Positions 23,976 through 33,158 are shown, counted from the stretch's first letter. The stretch: DNA of 64,000 bases from an uncultured Spirochaetaceae bacterium (GCA_944389505.1 CALXMP010000005.1:1-64000), one strand, 5' to 3'. The notes: a model not told the origin generated them from the sequence alone. Made by a program: numbers and translations.

Positions 23976-25322
23976 ATGTCCATTGAAATTCTTGTCCTTA
24001 TATCTATTGCATTGTCTTCGCTGAGCGTAATCCTTCTGCTTATTGTTGCTGTCAGAGGAAATGGGAGGAAGGATATTTCAAGGCTGTCCCAGGAGATGCA
24101 GGATAGGACAGCATCATCATTCGATGCATTCAGGTCATCGATTGAGCAGAGACTCCAGTCCCTTGAATCCGCTATCTCTGATATCAACACATCACAGAAG
24201 GGGCAGATGGCGCTGTTTTTCCGTGAGAACAGGGAACTCAATGACAAGCTTGACAGAAGGCAGAAGGAGGGCACGGATTCAATCTCTGCGATACTCTCTG
24301 AGATACGCCGCGAGAACATGAAGACGATGGAAATCGTGATGAAGGAGACGGCATCACTGACAGAGGAGGTAGGAAAAGGTATGGAGAAGATCCGTACCGA
24401 GAACTCCGACCAGCTTGAGAAGATGCGGCTCACTGTAGATGAGAAGCTCCAGAGCACGCTTGAGGAGAGGATATCAAAATCATTCGAGCAGGTTACGAGG
24501 AACCTAGAGGCATTGTATAAGAGCATCGGCGAGATGGATAAGCTTGCTGGTGATATCTCATCATTGAATAAGATGTTCTCGAATGTCAAAGTGCGTGGAA
24601 CCTGGGGTGAGGTGCAGGCAGAGAACATACTTTCCGATCTGATGACTCCGCAGCAGTATGTCAGGAACTATGCTCCGAAGAAGGGTGGTGCCGTTGTCGA
24701 GTTCGCAATTAAGCTTCCAGGCAGGGAGAGGGACGAGGAGGTTTTCCTCCCTATCGATTCAAAGTTCCCGAAGGAGGACTTTGTACGCTATTCCGAGGCT
24801 GTATCGGATGGGGATGAGGAGCGTATAAAGGAATCCATCAAGAATCTCAGGGCAAGGGTTCTCTCTGAAGCACGGGATATAAGGGATAAATATATCGTCC
24901 CTCCCAAGACAACCGATTTCGCTATTCTTTTCGTCCCTACGGAAAGCCTTTATGCAGAGCTTCTCCGCATGGAGGGGTTCTCAGAGACTCTGCAGGATGA
25001 ATACAGGGTGCTTCTTACGGGCCCGACCAATTTCGCTGCTCTTATAAACTCATTGCAGATTGGTTTCAAGACGCTTCAGGTGGAGAAGAATACAAGGAGA
25101 ATCTGGCAGCTATTCAAGGATCTCAAGACCCAGTTCTTCCGCTTTGGAGAGGACCTGGAGAAGACACAGAATGCCATAGACCGGGCATCGGACAGGATAA
25201 GCGATGCTGTCAAACGCAACTCGATGATAACAGGCAAGCTTGAAAGGATTGAACTTCCTGATGATATTGCAGGGGAAAAACCTCTTGAAAGGGTAGACAC
25301 AGAACCCGATCTGCTTGAGTAG
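23976..25322 (+). CDS. rmuC: RmuC-family DNA recombination protein
   Basis: A 448-residue RmuC homologue, a predicted nuclease-fold protein that limits inversions at short repeats. An N-terminal membrane helix (about residues 3-26) is followed by a long coiled coil (about 40-190), then the conserved RmuC domain: VRGTWGEVQAENIL, PIDSKFPKEDF, FAILFVPTESLYAEL and RVLLTGPTNFAALINSL. The start is weakly supported: there is no ribosome site, and TATTAT ends 7 nt before the ATG. The gene stands alone. Confidence 0.93.
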   Translation: MSIEILVLISIALSSLSVILLLIVAVRGNGRKDISRLSQEMQDRTASSFDAFRSSIEQRLQSLESAISDINTSQKGQMALFFRENRELNDKLDRRQKEGTDSISAILSEIRRENMKTMEIVMKETASLTEEVGKGMEKIRTENSDQLEKMRLTVDEKLQSTLEERISKSFEQVTRNLEALYKSIGEMDKLAGDISSLNKMFSNVKVRGTWGEVQAENILSDLMTPQQYVRNYAPKKGGAVVEFAIKLPGRERDEEVFLPIDSKFPKEDFVRYSEAVSDGDEERIKESIKNLRARVLSEARDIRDKYIVPPKTTDFAILFVPTESLYAELLRMEGFSETLQDEYRVLLTGPTNFAALINSLQIGFKTLQVEKNTRRIWQLFKDLKTQFFRFGEDLEKTQNAIDRASDRISDAVKRNSMITGKLERIELPDDIAGEKPLERVDTEPDLLE

Positions 25323-25370
25323 CTTATATGGTGTATTCGTGGCTTGCCATAGTTTGGCCTTGAAAAATCT

Positions 25371-25432
25371 ACTGATTGCATTATCATTGATTTTGAATTC
25401 AATGAAAAATATTCATTGATTTAAAAATCAGT
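25371..25432. promoter_or_regulatory. Nested palindromic operator region upstream of ATPase gene
   Basis: Three half-sites alternate in orientation: TCATTGA (25384-25390), TCAATGA (25399-25405) and TCATTGA (25413-25419), at 14 to 15 bp spacing. The block is framed by ACTGATT (25371-25377) and AATCAGT (25426-25432). It ends 13 nt before the start codon, next to the AAGGAG. Confidence 0.65.
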
Positions 25433-25445
25433 ATAAGGAGCTACA

Positions 25446-26831
25446 ATGTTTTACCATCGCCAGAAGGAAATTGGTACTATCCGGAGTTTCTTCACCGACA
25501 GGAAGCATGCCCTTCTTGTTTATGGTAAGAGGCGTGTAGGGAAGACTACTCTCATAAATAAAGCACTTGAGGATTTTGAAGGCAAGGTTGTCTCATTCCA
25601 GTGCACAAGCGAAAGCTATGAGAGCAATTGTGTACAGCTGATGAAGGAGATAGAGCTATCTCTTGGAAGGGAATTCGGACGCTTTGATTCATTTCATGAT
25701 ATCTTCCGTTTCCTTGTTAGTCTTGATGTTCCGATTATGGTCGTTCTGGATGAGTATAATGAGCTGAAAGACTCATATGGCGGGGTGCAGGCCGATTCGA
25801 TGATGCAGAAGATTATCGATAGCCTTGCAGGAACAAATGTTCGAGTCATTCTGTCAGGATCTGCCATTTCGGTGATGGCAGAGCTTCTGGATTCCTCTAA
25901 TCCGCTTTTCGATCGGTTTGCCGTCGCATTGAAGATAAATGAATTTGATTATTATGAGGCATCCTCATTCATTGAGAAATGGAGTATCAGGGATAAGGTG
26001 TCTGCATATTCTGTATTCGGAGGCTCTCCTGCAGCACTGGAATATATAGATAGTTCAGCCTCGCTCGAATCGAATATCAAGCGGCTGGTTGTTGATCCGA
26101 GGGGCAGTGTCCGTGCTCTTGTGGAGAATACGCTCCTAAAGGAGTTCAATAAGATAGGACCTGTACTTAGCATACTTAACCGCATTGGCAATGGTAAGAG
26201 AACCTACAGAGATCTAAGGGAGGTATTCGATCAGAAGAATACTGGCAACCTTTCGAGATGGCTGTCAAAGATGGTGGCGAATGATGTTGTCACCAGATCG
26301 TATCCGATAAATGAGGATGAGAACAGCAAGCATGTTTTCTATTCAATCGGTGACAATTTGTTCCGGTTTTATTTTACATATGTATACCCGAATCGATCGA
26401 GGATAGAGAATGTAGGCGTGGATGCGGTCTACGATAATCTTATCAAGCCATCACTGGATATGTATTTCAGTTATCGTTTTGAAGATGTTGCCAGACAGTA
26501 TTTCTCAATGCTTGCGAAAGCAGGGAGGCTGGATGGCATTATCGGTATTGGAAGCTATTGGTATGATGACCGGAAAAGACAAGCAAATGGTGAATTTGAT
26601 GTAGTGCTGGAATTCATCAATGGTTACGATGTTTTCGAGGTAAAGTTCCTGAAGAACAAGATGACTGAGAAGCTTGCTGCCACTGAAGCTGAGAAGATCA
26701 GATCCATCGAATCATTCAAATCGCGGAGGATAGGATTTGTCTCCATTGAAGGGTTTGATTTCACATCCAATGAGTATGTTCTTATTGATGGGAATATGCT
26801 GTTCAGTGTGACTTCTCAGCAATTGGCGTGA
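25446..26831 (+). CDS. AAA-family ATPase with C-terminal nuclease-like domain (DUF234-type)
   Basis: A 461-residue ATPase of the archaeal-type ATPase group. Walker A is GKRRVGKTTL (about residues 31-40), Walker B is IMVVLDEYNEL, and a sensor ILSGSAISVM follows. A winged-helix-like middle (YRDLREVF...NLSRWLSKM) leads to a C-terminal segment with GEFDVVLEF then VFEVKF, which keeps the Asp...Glu-x-Lys core of PD-(D/E)XK nucleases. Function is not established; some relatives are in mobile or defence-like settings. AAGGAG precedes the ATG. A nested palindromic region upstream suggests tight, possibly self-imposed control. Confidence 0.82.
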   Translation: MFYHRQKEIGTIRSFFTDRKHALLVYGKRRVGKTTLINKALEDFEGKVVSFQCTSESYESNCVQLMKEIELSLGREFGRFDSFHDIFRFLVSLDVPIMVVLDEYNELKDSYGGVQADSMMQKIIDSLAGTNVRVILSGSAISVMAELLDSSNPLFDRFAVALKINEFDYYEASSFIEKWSIRDKVSAYSVFGGSPAALEYIDSSASLESNIKRLVVDPRGSVRALVENTLLKEFNKIGPVLSILNRIGNGKRTYRDLREVFDQKNTGNLSRWLSKMVANDVVTRSYPINEDENSKHVFYSIGDNLFRFYFTYVYPNRSRIENVGVDAVYDNLIKPSLDMYFSYRFEDVARQYFSMLAKAGRLDGIIGIGSYWYDDRKRQANGEFDVVLEFINGYDVFEVKFLKNKMTEKLAATEAEKIRSIESFKSRRIGFVSIEGFDFTSNEYVLIDGNMLFSVTSQQLA

Positions 26832-27339
26832 AAGATGATTTGTTCGGGATAGATGGCAGAGGCTGGCATATCTTGTAGTCCAGACAGAGTGAATAAGAGG
26901 GCTGTTCCAAGGCTGCTCCGTGTTCGTAAGGAGATGCCCCTCCCCAGACTATGACAAGAGGAAGGCAGTAGGCAGATAGCGGGGATCTCGGAGCTTTAGA
27001 AGGATAAGCGGGTTCTTTCAGCCGCATTCAATGACAGGACATCTAAGTTTATCGAAATCTTTGCTTCGCTGTAGAAGACCTGAGCTATCTGTTTGTCTTT
27101 GCTGTTTTACGATTGTACCGGGTATTGTTTACTGTATGGGAGATACCCTGGGACCTTTCATATGATATATGCCCTTTTTCCGGATAATGATATCAATTAT
27201 TGTATATATCTGGGGAAAGTCAGAATTACATCGAAGCAGCATCCGGGCTGAAAATATAGGAACAGCATGCGCAGATTCCTATATTATATATTTTTGCTGT
27301 TGCATGCTATACTCTGGATACAGGTTCAGGTGATAATCA
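26832..27339. other. Gene-free 508-bp region with a candidate structured RNA
   Basis: No convincing protein-coding frame. The block 26900-27000 is GC-richer than its surroundings and can fold: GCTCCG (26915-26920) with CGGAGC (26989-26994), continuing as AGAT-G-CCCC (26932-26940) with GGGGATCT (26981-26988), leaving an 11-nt bulge. CTCC/GGAG (26916-26919 and 26930-26933) is a competing hairpin. I tested it by eye against tmRNA, RNase P RNA, SRP RNA and 6S RNA and could not match any. The rest holds the dyad at 27254-27284. Confidence 0.4.
27254..27284. promoter_or_regulatory. Dyad upstream of the two-component system
   Basis: ATATAGGAA (27254-27262) and TTCCTATAT (27276-27284), perfect 9-bp inverted repeat with a 13-nt spacer, 55 nt before the response-regulator start. 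It may be an operator. Confidence 0.5.
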
Positions 27340-27999
27340 ATGGACGAGTGTCTGACGAAATCAATTAATATCCTGATTGTCGATGATCAGGTTCTGTTTG
27401 CTGAGAATCTAAAGCTTATGCTGGAGACGCTCACTCCGGATATCCATTGCATAGATATAGCTTTCAATGGCCAGGAAGCGATTGATAAGCTTATGCATAT
27501 CTCAGCCCCTGATATAATCCTGCTTGATGTCCGTATGCCTGTGATGGATGGTGTGCAGGCTGCAAAGATCATCAAGAAGCAATGGCCTGAGATAAAGATT
27601 GTAATGCTTACGACCTTTATTGATGATGAATATGTCCGTGAAGCCATTGAGTATGGCGCAGCTGGATATTTCATAAAGAATATAAAGCCCATGGATCTTA
27701 TCTCATCATTGAAGACAATTGCCACAAATGACTCCTCAATCATCCTCCCTGAGGATTGGATCTCTACTCATTTCTCACAGGAATCCAGATCCGAATGGAA
27801 TAATTTCATCGCACGACTGGGCAACAGGGAGAAGGAAGTACTTAAGCTTGTTTCGAAGGGATATAACAATAAACGCATTGCTGAGGAGCTCTTCATCTCC
27901 GAGCCAACCGTAAGGAATTACATCAGCAGGATATACGCGAAGATTGGATCAAAAGACAGACTGGAGGTGATTTCTATTGTTCGCCAGAATACGATTTGA
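27340..27999 (+). CDS. Response regulator, NarL/LuxR family
   Basis: A 219-residue transcription factor. The receiver domain has the acidic pair Asp15-Asp16, the phospho-acceptor Asp63 in ILLDVRMPVMDG and the switch Thr in VMLTTF. The C-terminal LuxR-type helix-turn-helix is REKEVLKLVSKGYNNKRIA (about 164-182) with EPTVRNYISRIYAKIG. AGGTGA lies 7 nt upstream. It overlaps its histidine kinase by 23 nt. The ABC operon directly downstream, headed by a strong palindrome, is the likely target. Confidence 0.93.
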   Translation: MDECLTKSINILIVDDQVLFAENLKLMLETLTPDIHCIDIAFNGQEAIDKLMHISAPDIILLDVRMPVMDGVQAAKIIKKQWPEIKIVMLTTFIDDEYVREAIEYGAAGYFIKNIKPMDLISSLKTIATNDSSIILPEDWISTHFSQESRSEWNNFIARLGNREKEVLKLVSKGYNNKRIAEELFISEPTVRNYISRIYAKIGSKDRLEVISIVRQNTI

Positions 28000-29155
28000 G
28001 ACATTCATCAGAAAATGGGTGCTTTTGATTCTTGCTATAATCGCATCTCTGGTCCTATGCTTGTTTCTTGACAATAGTTTTTCCATGATTGATTGCATGC
28101 TTTGTCTGTTTGTGATTATACAGGCATGGTTATGTTCCTGTACACGGATGAACAATGCTTTTCGCCGGATATTCCATGCTTCTGTCTATTTCACGGTTCT
28201 GCTTATTGCATATTATGACTCTGCCCCGCTTCCTAGGGAATATGTCCTTATCCCAATCCTTGTGGCTTCCATGATCTATATTTACCCCTTGTATCTGAAC
28301 ATTTTCCTGATTGTAGTGATTGGGGTAATAGGCAACCTGTTCCTGTCATATGACTATTTCATTACCGAAAAGGTTGATCTTGTAAGTCTCATTGTATATA
28401 TGGCAACTGCCACATTTCTCATAATCCTTGAGCTTTTCAGCATCCGCAATGAGCGGCTCAGCAGATCCCTGAGTGCTCTGCAGAGCAGAATCGAGCATCT
28501 GGATGCACTCAATTCAACATTCTCTAAGCAGATTTTTGCGCTGCAGAAGAATATCTCACTGGAAGAACGAAAGAAGATAACAAAGCAGATTCATGATACG
28601 GCAGGATATGTGTTCACGAATATTATAATGATACTGCAGGCTACTGATGCCGTTATGGAAGTCGATAATGTCAAGGCAAAGAAGATGATAGATGATGCCC
28701 TTGATTATTCAAGACGCGGGATAAATGAGATCCGCTATATCCTCCGCGAGATGAGGGAGGACGAGTATGGACTTAAAAGCCTGCATAACGAACTGTATGA
28801 AATTGTGAGGACTTTCTCAATGGCCTCGCATTGCAGTGTGAATATCGAGTATGGCAACTGGCCCTATACATTCAATCCTGATTATGATGTCTTCTTCATC
28901 CATCTTGTTCAGGAATCACTTACTAATTCAATCAAGCACGGCAATGCTGAGCATATATCGATTGTATGCTGGAAAAGTGATAGCCGTATTTCAATATCGA
29001 TAAGCAATGATGGATTGAAGCCAGAACATGGGATAATCAACTTCGGTATAGGGCTTTCCGGAATATATGAATTCGTTTCAGAACGGAAAGGTAGCCTTGA
29101 GTTTCCTCCAGTAGATACGGGCTTCTCTTTATTGGTCGAACTGCCGATTATATGA
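27977..29155 (+). CDS. Sensor histidine kinase (HisKA_3 type)
   Basis: A 392-residue membrane kinase, partner of the preceding regulator. About five to six hydrophobic segments occupy residues 14-152, with little extracytoplasmic loop, then a coiled coil. The phospho-acceptor His206 is in ITKQIHDTAG, followed by the ATPase domain (N-box QESLTNSIKHG, G-box FGIGLSGIYEF). The start is a TTG at 27977, chosen because GGAGGT (27963-27968) lies 8 nt upstream inside the regulator gene. The stop codon falls within a 16-bp palindrome. Confidence 0.9.
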   Translation: MFARIRFETFIRKWVLLILAIIASLVLCLFLDNSFSMIDCMLCLFVIIQAWLCSCTRMNNAFRRIFHASVYFTVLLIAYYDSAPLPREYVLIPILVASMIYIYPLYLNIFLIVVIGVIGNLFLSYDYFITEKVDLVSLIVYMATATFLIILELFSIRNERLSRSLSALQSRIEHLDALNSTFSKQIFALQKNISLEERKKITKQIHDTAGYVFTNIIMILQATDAVMEVDNVKAKKMIDDALDYSRRGINEIRYILREMREDEYGLKSLHNELYEIVRTFSMASHCSVNIEYGNWPYTFNPDYDVFFIHLVQESLTNSIKHGNAEHISIVCWKSDSRISISISNDGLKPEHGIINFGIGLSGIYEFVSERKGSLEFPPVDTGFSLLVELPII

Positions 29156-29198
29156 CAATTGTCATAGATTAATGTGACAAACCGCGGAAAGATTATGA
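29151..29198. promoter_or_regulatory. Palindrome and repeated TGACA half-sites before the ABC operon
   Basis: TATGACAATTGTCATA (29151-29166) is a perfect 16-bp palindrome. TTGTCA (29159-29164) also pairs with TGACAA (29175-29180), and a further TATGACA begins at 29194. They lie 50 to 100 nt before the binding-protein start and are a good candidate for the binding array of the adjacent response regulator. Confidence 0.7.
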
Positions 29199-29247
29199 CA
29201 CGATGTTTTCTTCTTTCCCCATTAAACTAATACAAAAGGAGAAAACA

Positions 29248-30489
29248 ATGAAACGGATTCTAGTGTTATCACTCTGTATGATGCTTGCTCTGTCTTCCGT
29301 ATTCGCAGGAGGGGATTCGGAGAAGGAATCTGGACCGATTACTCTTCAGGTATGGCATAGATGGTCTGGTGACAGCGAGGCTCGTCTCAATGAGATTGTA
29401 GATAATTTTGAAGCTGCAAATCCGGATATCAAGGTTGAAGTAACTGCAAAGCCTGGCGAATACATAGATCTTCTTCAGCAGATGATTGCGGACCTTGCTG
29501 CAGGTAATAATCCTCCTGATGTTCTTCTCGGAGGATATAACCTCATGAATTATATCGCTACAGAACTCAAGCCGAATCACATTGATGAGATTGCTCCATC
29601 CGCAGAGGCTTATGAGGCATTGACCCAGAAATTCAATCCAGCGATCCTCAATCTTGGAAAGGTCGATGGTGATATGGTATGCGTGCCGTTCTGTATGTCC
29701 AATATGGTCATGTTTGTCAATATGGATATCCTCAGGGAAGCTGGATTATCAGAAGAGGATATCCCTGATACATGGGATGAGGTATTCGAGGTAGGAGAGG
29801 TAATCAAAGCCAATACGGACAAGTATACAATCGGTCTGCAGATGCTGGATACCTGGCCAGACCTGACGCTCATTTTCTCCAATGGCGGCAAGCTCCTCAA
29901 CGAGGATAATACAAAGGTTGCATTTAATAATTCTGAGGCTGTTGAGGCTATTGAGATGTGGCAGAGACTATACAGCGAGGGTCTTATTCCTGTATGTACG
30001 GATAATGAGCTCTTTGCAGACTTCATAGCTGGTGAGATGGCTTTCTACTGTGGATCATGCATGAAACTTTCAAGCATTGCTTCCGGTGCTAACTTCGAGC
30101 TTGAAGTAGCGATGAACCCTGCTTTCACAGGCAAGCAGAGAGCCCTTCCTGCTGGTGGATCAGGCATCTTCAATTTCAGTAAGGATAAGGATGCTCAGGC
30201 CGCTGTCTGGAAGTTTATCGAGTATGCGACATCTGCTGAGGCCATGGAGATCTTCACTAAGACAGGCTATCTTTCGGTAACAACCGACGAGGTTCCGGTT
30301 ACTCCAGGCCAGGAAGCTGCTTATGAGAGCGTACCATATGCAGTGCCATGGCTCTGTTGGCCCGGTGGATCAACCGGAATGGAGATTGACAGACTCTATT
30401 ACAATGTAAGGACTGATTGTCTGTTCAATGGCGTTGAGGTCGGCCCGGCTTTTGATAAAGCTGTAGAAGACTTCAATAAGATGCTCTGA
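29248..30489 (+). CDS. ABC sugar transporter, family 1 substrate-binding protein
   Basis: A 413-residue periplasmic sugar-binding protein. The signal peptide ends SSVFAGGDSEKES without a lipobox cysteine. The mature start, ITLQVWHRWSGDSEARLNEI, and FAAGEMAFYCGS-like and GSGIFNFSKDKDAQAA segments are typical of the MalE/UgpB group. ATG 29248 has AAAGGAG upstream; an ATG 45 bp further up lacks one. First gene of the operon that contains two permeases, an isomerase, an MgtC-like protein and a phosphatase. No ATPase is encoded here, so a shared MsmK/UgpC-type ATPase must serve it. A hairpin follows the stop. Confidence 0.92.
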   Translation: MKRILVLSLCMMLALSSVFAGGDSEKESGPITLQVWHRWSGDSEARLNEIVDNFEAANPDIKVEVTAKPGEYIDLLQQMIADLAAGNNPPDVLLGGYNLMNYIATELKPNHIDEIAPSAEAYEALTQKFNPAILNLGKVDGDMVCVPFCMSNMVMFVNMDILREAGLSEEDIPDTWDEVFEVGEVIKANTDKYTIGLQMLDTWPDLTLIFSNGGKLLNEDNTKVAFNNSEAVEAIEMWQRLYSEGLIPVCTDNELFADFIAGEMAFYCGSCMKLSSIASGANFELEVAMNPAFTGKQRALPAGGSGIFNFSKDKDAQAAVWKFIEYATSAEAMEIFTKTGYLSVTTDEVPVTPGQEAAYESVPYAVPWLCWPGGSTGMEIDRLYYNVRTDCLFNGVEVGPAFDKAVEDFNKML

Positions 30490-30517
30490 TCTTATTCCAT
30501 AATTCATGACACATACT

Positions 30518-30549
30518 GCTGTGCACCCCTCTCGGGATGCACAGCTTTT
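30518..30549 (+). terminator. Hairpin after the binding-protein gene (partial terminator)
   Basis: GCTGTGCA and TGCACAGC, perfect 8-bp stem with an inner CCC/GGG, followed by four Ts. Its position inside an operon suggests partial termination or 3'-end protection, giving excess binding protein. Confidence 0.75.
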
Positions 30550-30563
30550 AAAAAGGAGGAAAT

Positions 30564-31379
30564 ATGTCTGGCATATACACAGATAGGAATGAATATGCGC
30601 TCTCATCATGGATCGGTGAGTTCTCGGATCTGCGTGAGATTCTGAAATGCACCAAGGAGAATGGTTTTGATTATGTCGAGCTCTGGGGGGATTCTGTCCA
30701 TTTTGACCCAAGAGCGGAAATAAACAGAAATGAAATAAAGAGCTGGCTTAAAGAATATAGTCTTTCAGTCCATTCCGTGCATGCTCCATTTAGGCGTTTT
30801 AAACCTGTATTCAGGGATTCCCGCGAATTCCTTTCGTATCGTATGAATCTGTGGCATAGGACAATCGAGGACTGCTCGGAGTTCGAAGTCCCTATTATGG
30901 TAATGCATGGCCTTGATAGAGGCGAATACAATTATAAGAATTCTGAAATCAGCATAGTAAAGGATGTGTTTGCTGATCTCTGTGATTATGGAAGTAAGTT
31001 CGGCGTTACGATAGCTCTTGAGAATATACCCCCATCAGGTGCTGAGGATGAGATAATCTGTACCTTGCAGAATCAGAAGAAGCTGTATGGCGATATACCA
31101 GGACTGAAATACTGTCTTGATATAGGGCATGTGGTTCTCTCTGGTGTTGAGATGCATGATGAGATCGATGCTGCGATGCCAGATATCGTGACGATGCATA
31201 TCCATAACAATGATGGCAGAAATGATCTGCATAATCTCCCGGATGATGGCGTAATCGATTGGCCAGAGGTCCACGACTATATGAGGAAGAAAGGGTATAC
31301 GGCGCAGTTTGTCCTTGAGGTCTTCGGAGGAGAGAATCCATTTGAGAAGATCCGGGAGCTTTCTTCTTTGTTTGACTGA
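30564..31379 (+). CDS. Sugar phosphate isomerase/epimerase, AP-endonuclease-2 fold
   Basis: A 271-residue TIM-barrel protein of the xylose-isomerase-like superfamily. Metal-ligand positions can be read: Glu in TIALENIPPSG, Asp and His in YCLDIGHVVLSG, His in MHIHNND and the terminal Glu in FVLEVFGGENP. AAAGGAGG lies upstream. Its place between binding protein and permeases suggests it converts the imported sugar or inositol-like compound; whether it epimerises, isomerises or acts on a phosphate cannot be said. Confidence 0.87.
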   Translation: MSGIYTDRNEYALSSWIGEFSDLREILKCTKENGFDYVELWGDSVHFDPRAEINRNEIKSWLKEYSLSVHSVHAPFRRFKPVFRDSREFLSYRMNLWHRTIEDCSEFEVPIMVMHGLDRGEYNYKNSEISIVKDVFADLCDYGSKFGVTIALENIPPSGAEDEIICTLQNQKKLYGDIPGLKYCLDIGHVVLSGVEMHDEIDAAMPDIVTMHIHNNDGRNDLHNLPDDGVIDWPEVHDYMRKKGYTAQFVLEVFGGENPFEKIRELSSLFD

Positions 31380-31394
31380 TTGTGGGAGAATTCT

Positions 31395-32318
31395 ATGGTA
31401 GCGAAAGTCGAGAGTAGATCGATATATGCGAAGCGTGCGCAGCGGCGTAAGACCACAATGTTCTTTATATATATGCTGCCCGCTCTTGTGACATTTGTTC
31501 TGTATAAATTCTGGCCGATAATCTATTCGCTTATACTCAGTTTCTTCAAATGGAACTTTGTCGGCACCATGAAATGGACAGGACTTAATAACTTTGTTGA
31601 GATGCTTGGAAGAGAAGCCTTCCAGAAGGCTACGATCAATACGTTCCTTTATATGATAGGGCTGTTCCCATTCTTCATGGTTCTTCCTCTTGTCTTTGCC
31701 CTGATGCTTTCGAATATAAGGAGCAGCAGATTCCAGAATTTCTATAAAGCCCTGTTATTTCTTCCTTCGATCCTGGCATTTTCAATCATCTGTCTTGTCT
31801 GGATGTGGATGTTCAATCCTCAGTTCGGAGTTCTGAACAATATCCTCAATATGGTGGGGCATCCTGGCTTCGCATGGCTCAGTGACAAGAAGACTGCTAT
31901 GTTCTCAATCATTCTTGTGTCGGGATGGAAGCATATTGGAACGAATATGATCTTGTTCATCGCAGGTCTCCTCTGCATCAATAAGGAATATATAGAGGCA
32001 GCTACGATAGAGGGTGCAAGCGGGTGGCAGGTGTTCCGGAAGATCAAATGGCCTCTGCTCTGGCCAACGACTATTTATATCCTGATAACTTCTGTTATCT
32101 TTGCTGCGGAAAGGGCTTTCACTCCAATAAATATCCTGACCTCAGGCGGCCCATCCGATGCTACGACGAATCTGTCGCACATCATATATGTATTCGCATT
32201 CGAGTACTTCAATATCGGACTGGCAAGTTCCACTGCAATATTCACCTCGATATTCTTCCTGATAATCACGGCTAGTCTGATTAAGCTTGCTGGAGGGTTA
32301 TGGCATTATGACGATTAA
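31395..32318 (+). CDS. ABC sugar transporter permease (MalF/UgpA type)
   Basis: A 307-residue inner-membrane permease with six predicted helices and the EAA loop EAATIEGASGWQVFRKIKWPLLWP, where the ATPase binds. The start is ATG 31395 with GGGAG 7 nt before it; a TTG at 31380 would overlap the preceding stop. The end overlaps the next permease by 11 bases. Confidence 0.92.
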   Translation: MVAKVESRSIYAKRAQRRKTTMFFIYMLPALVTFVLYKFWPIIYSLILSFFKWNFVGTMKWTGLNNFVEMLGREAFQKATINTFLYMIGLFPFFMVLPLVFALMLSNIRSSRFQNFYKALLFLPSILAFSIICLVWMWMFNPQFGVLNNILNMVGHPGFAWLSDKKTAMFSIILVSGWKHIGTNMILFIAGLLCINKEYIEAATIEGASGWQVFRKIKWPLLWPTTIYILITSVIFAAERAFTPINILTSGGPSDATTNLSHIIYVFAFEYFNIGLASSTAIFTSIFFLIITASLIKLAGGLWHYDD

Positions 32319-33144
32319 TATATCCAGACGAGGAAAGCAGTCAATTCTGCATATTTTCCTATTTATCCTTGTCATCCTGAATATCTTCCCGATTTTCTGG
32401 ATGATCTCATCGGCTTTCAAGCTTCCAAACGAACTCTTCACACGCGATATTTATCTTATACCGCATGTGCCGACGCTTGATAATTTCAGGACAGTAATAG
32501 AAGATTATGATCTTCTGAACTGGTTCTACAATAGTATTGTCACCACGCTTGGGATAGCGTTGTCTCAGATTGTTGTATCCATGCTTGCGGCATTCGCGCT
32601 TACATACTACAAAACGAGATTCAATGCATTCATCTTCTATATGCTCATCTCTACAATGGTCATTCCATTCCAGGTTACGATGATCCCGAATTACATCCTT
32701 ACCAGCCGCATGGGAATACTGAACACGCCAGCTGCTGTTATTATTCCGAATATTGCCAATGCTTCTACGTTCTTCTTCATCAGACAGCATGTAAGCAGCA
32801 TTCCAAAGGCTTTCTTCGAGGCTGCGGAGGTAGAGGGGGCGAACTCGTTCTGGATTTTCAGAAAGGTTGTATTCAGGATATGCCAGGGTGCGATTCTGTC
32901 AATGTTCATACTCTGCCTTATCGATGGATGGAACCAGTATTTCTGGCCGCTTCTTGTTCTTTCATCATCGGAGCACCAGACGCTTACGATTGGTCTGCAG
33001 CAGTTCCTTGATCATGAAGCAGGTAATAGATGGGGACCATTTATGGCAACAGCAACACTTGCATCCCTGCCCATGATGATCATATATGTCTTCATCCAGA
33101 AGAATATCATTGATGCATTCGTAGGTTCTGGTATAAAGGGGTAA
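32308..33144 (+). CDS. ABC sugar transporter permease (MalG/UgpE type)
   Basis: A 278-residue permease, partner of the preceding gene. It has about six helices and an EAA loop EAAEVEGANSFWIFRKVVFRICQ. The start is ATG 32308, with GGAGGG at 32292; the TTG at 32287 is less likely. It ends 14 nt before the MgtC-like gene. Confidence 0.92.
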   Translation: MTINISRRGKQSILHIFLFILVILNIFPIFWMISSAFKLPNELFTRDIYLIPHVPTLDNFRTVIEDYDLLNWFYNSIVTTLGIALSQIVVSMLAAFALTYYKTRFNAFIFYMLISTMVIPFQVTMIPNYILTSRMGILNTPAAVIIPNIANASTFFFIRQHVSSIPKAFFEAAEVEGANSFWIFRKVVFRICQGAILSMFILCLIDGWNQYFWPLLVLSSSEHQTLTIGLQQFLDHEAGNRWGPFMATATLASLPMMIIYVFIQKNIIDAFVGSGIKG

Positions 33145-33158
33145 TCTGCGAGGGCTAT

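Noticed and set aside
26900-27000. 6S, SRP, RNase P or tmRNA gene
   Set aside because: Short resemblances (GTGTTCG; GGAAGGCAG) are present, but the long pairing partners and universally conserved loops are not.
26803-27027. 74-codon minus-strand frame in the gap before the two-component system
   Set aside because: It begins within the gene-free GC-rich block, lacks a ribosome site and runs into the end of the ATPase gene; a structured RNA is a better explanation of the composition.
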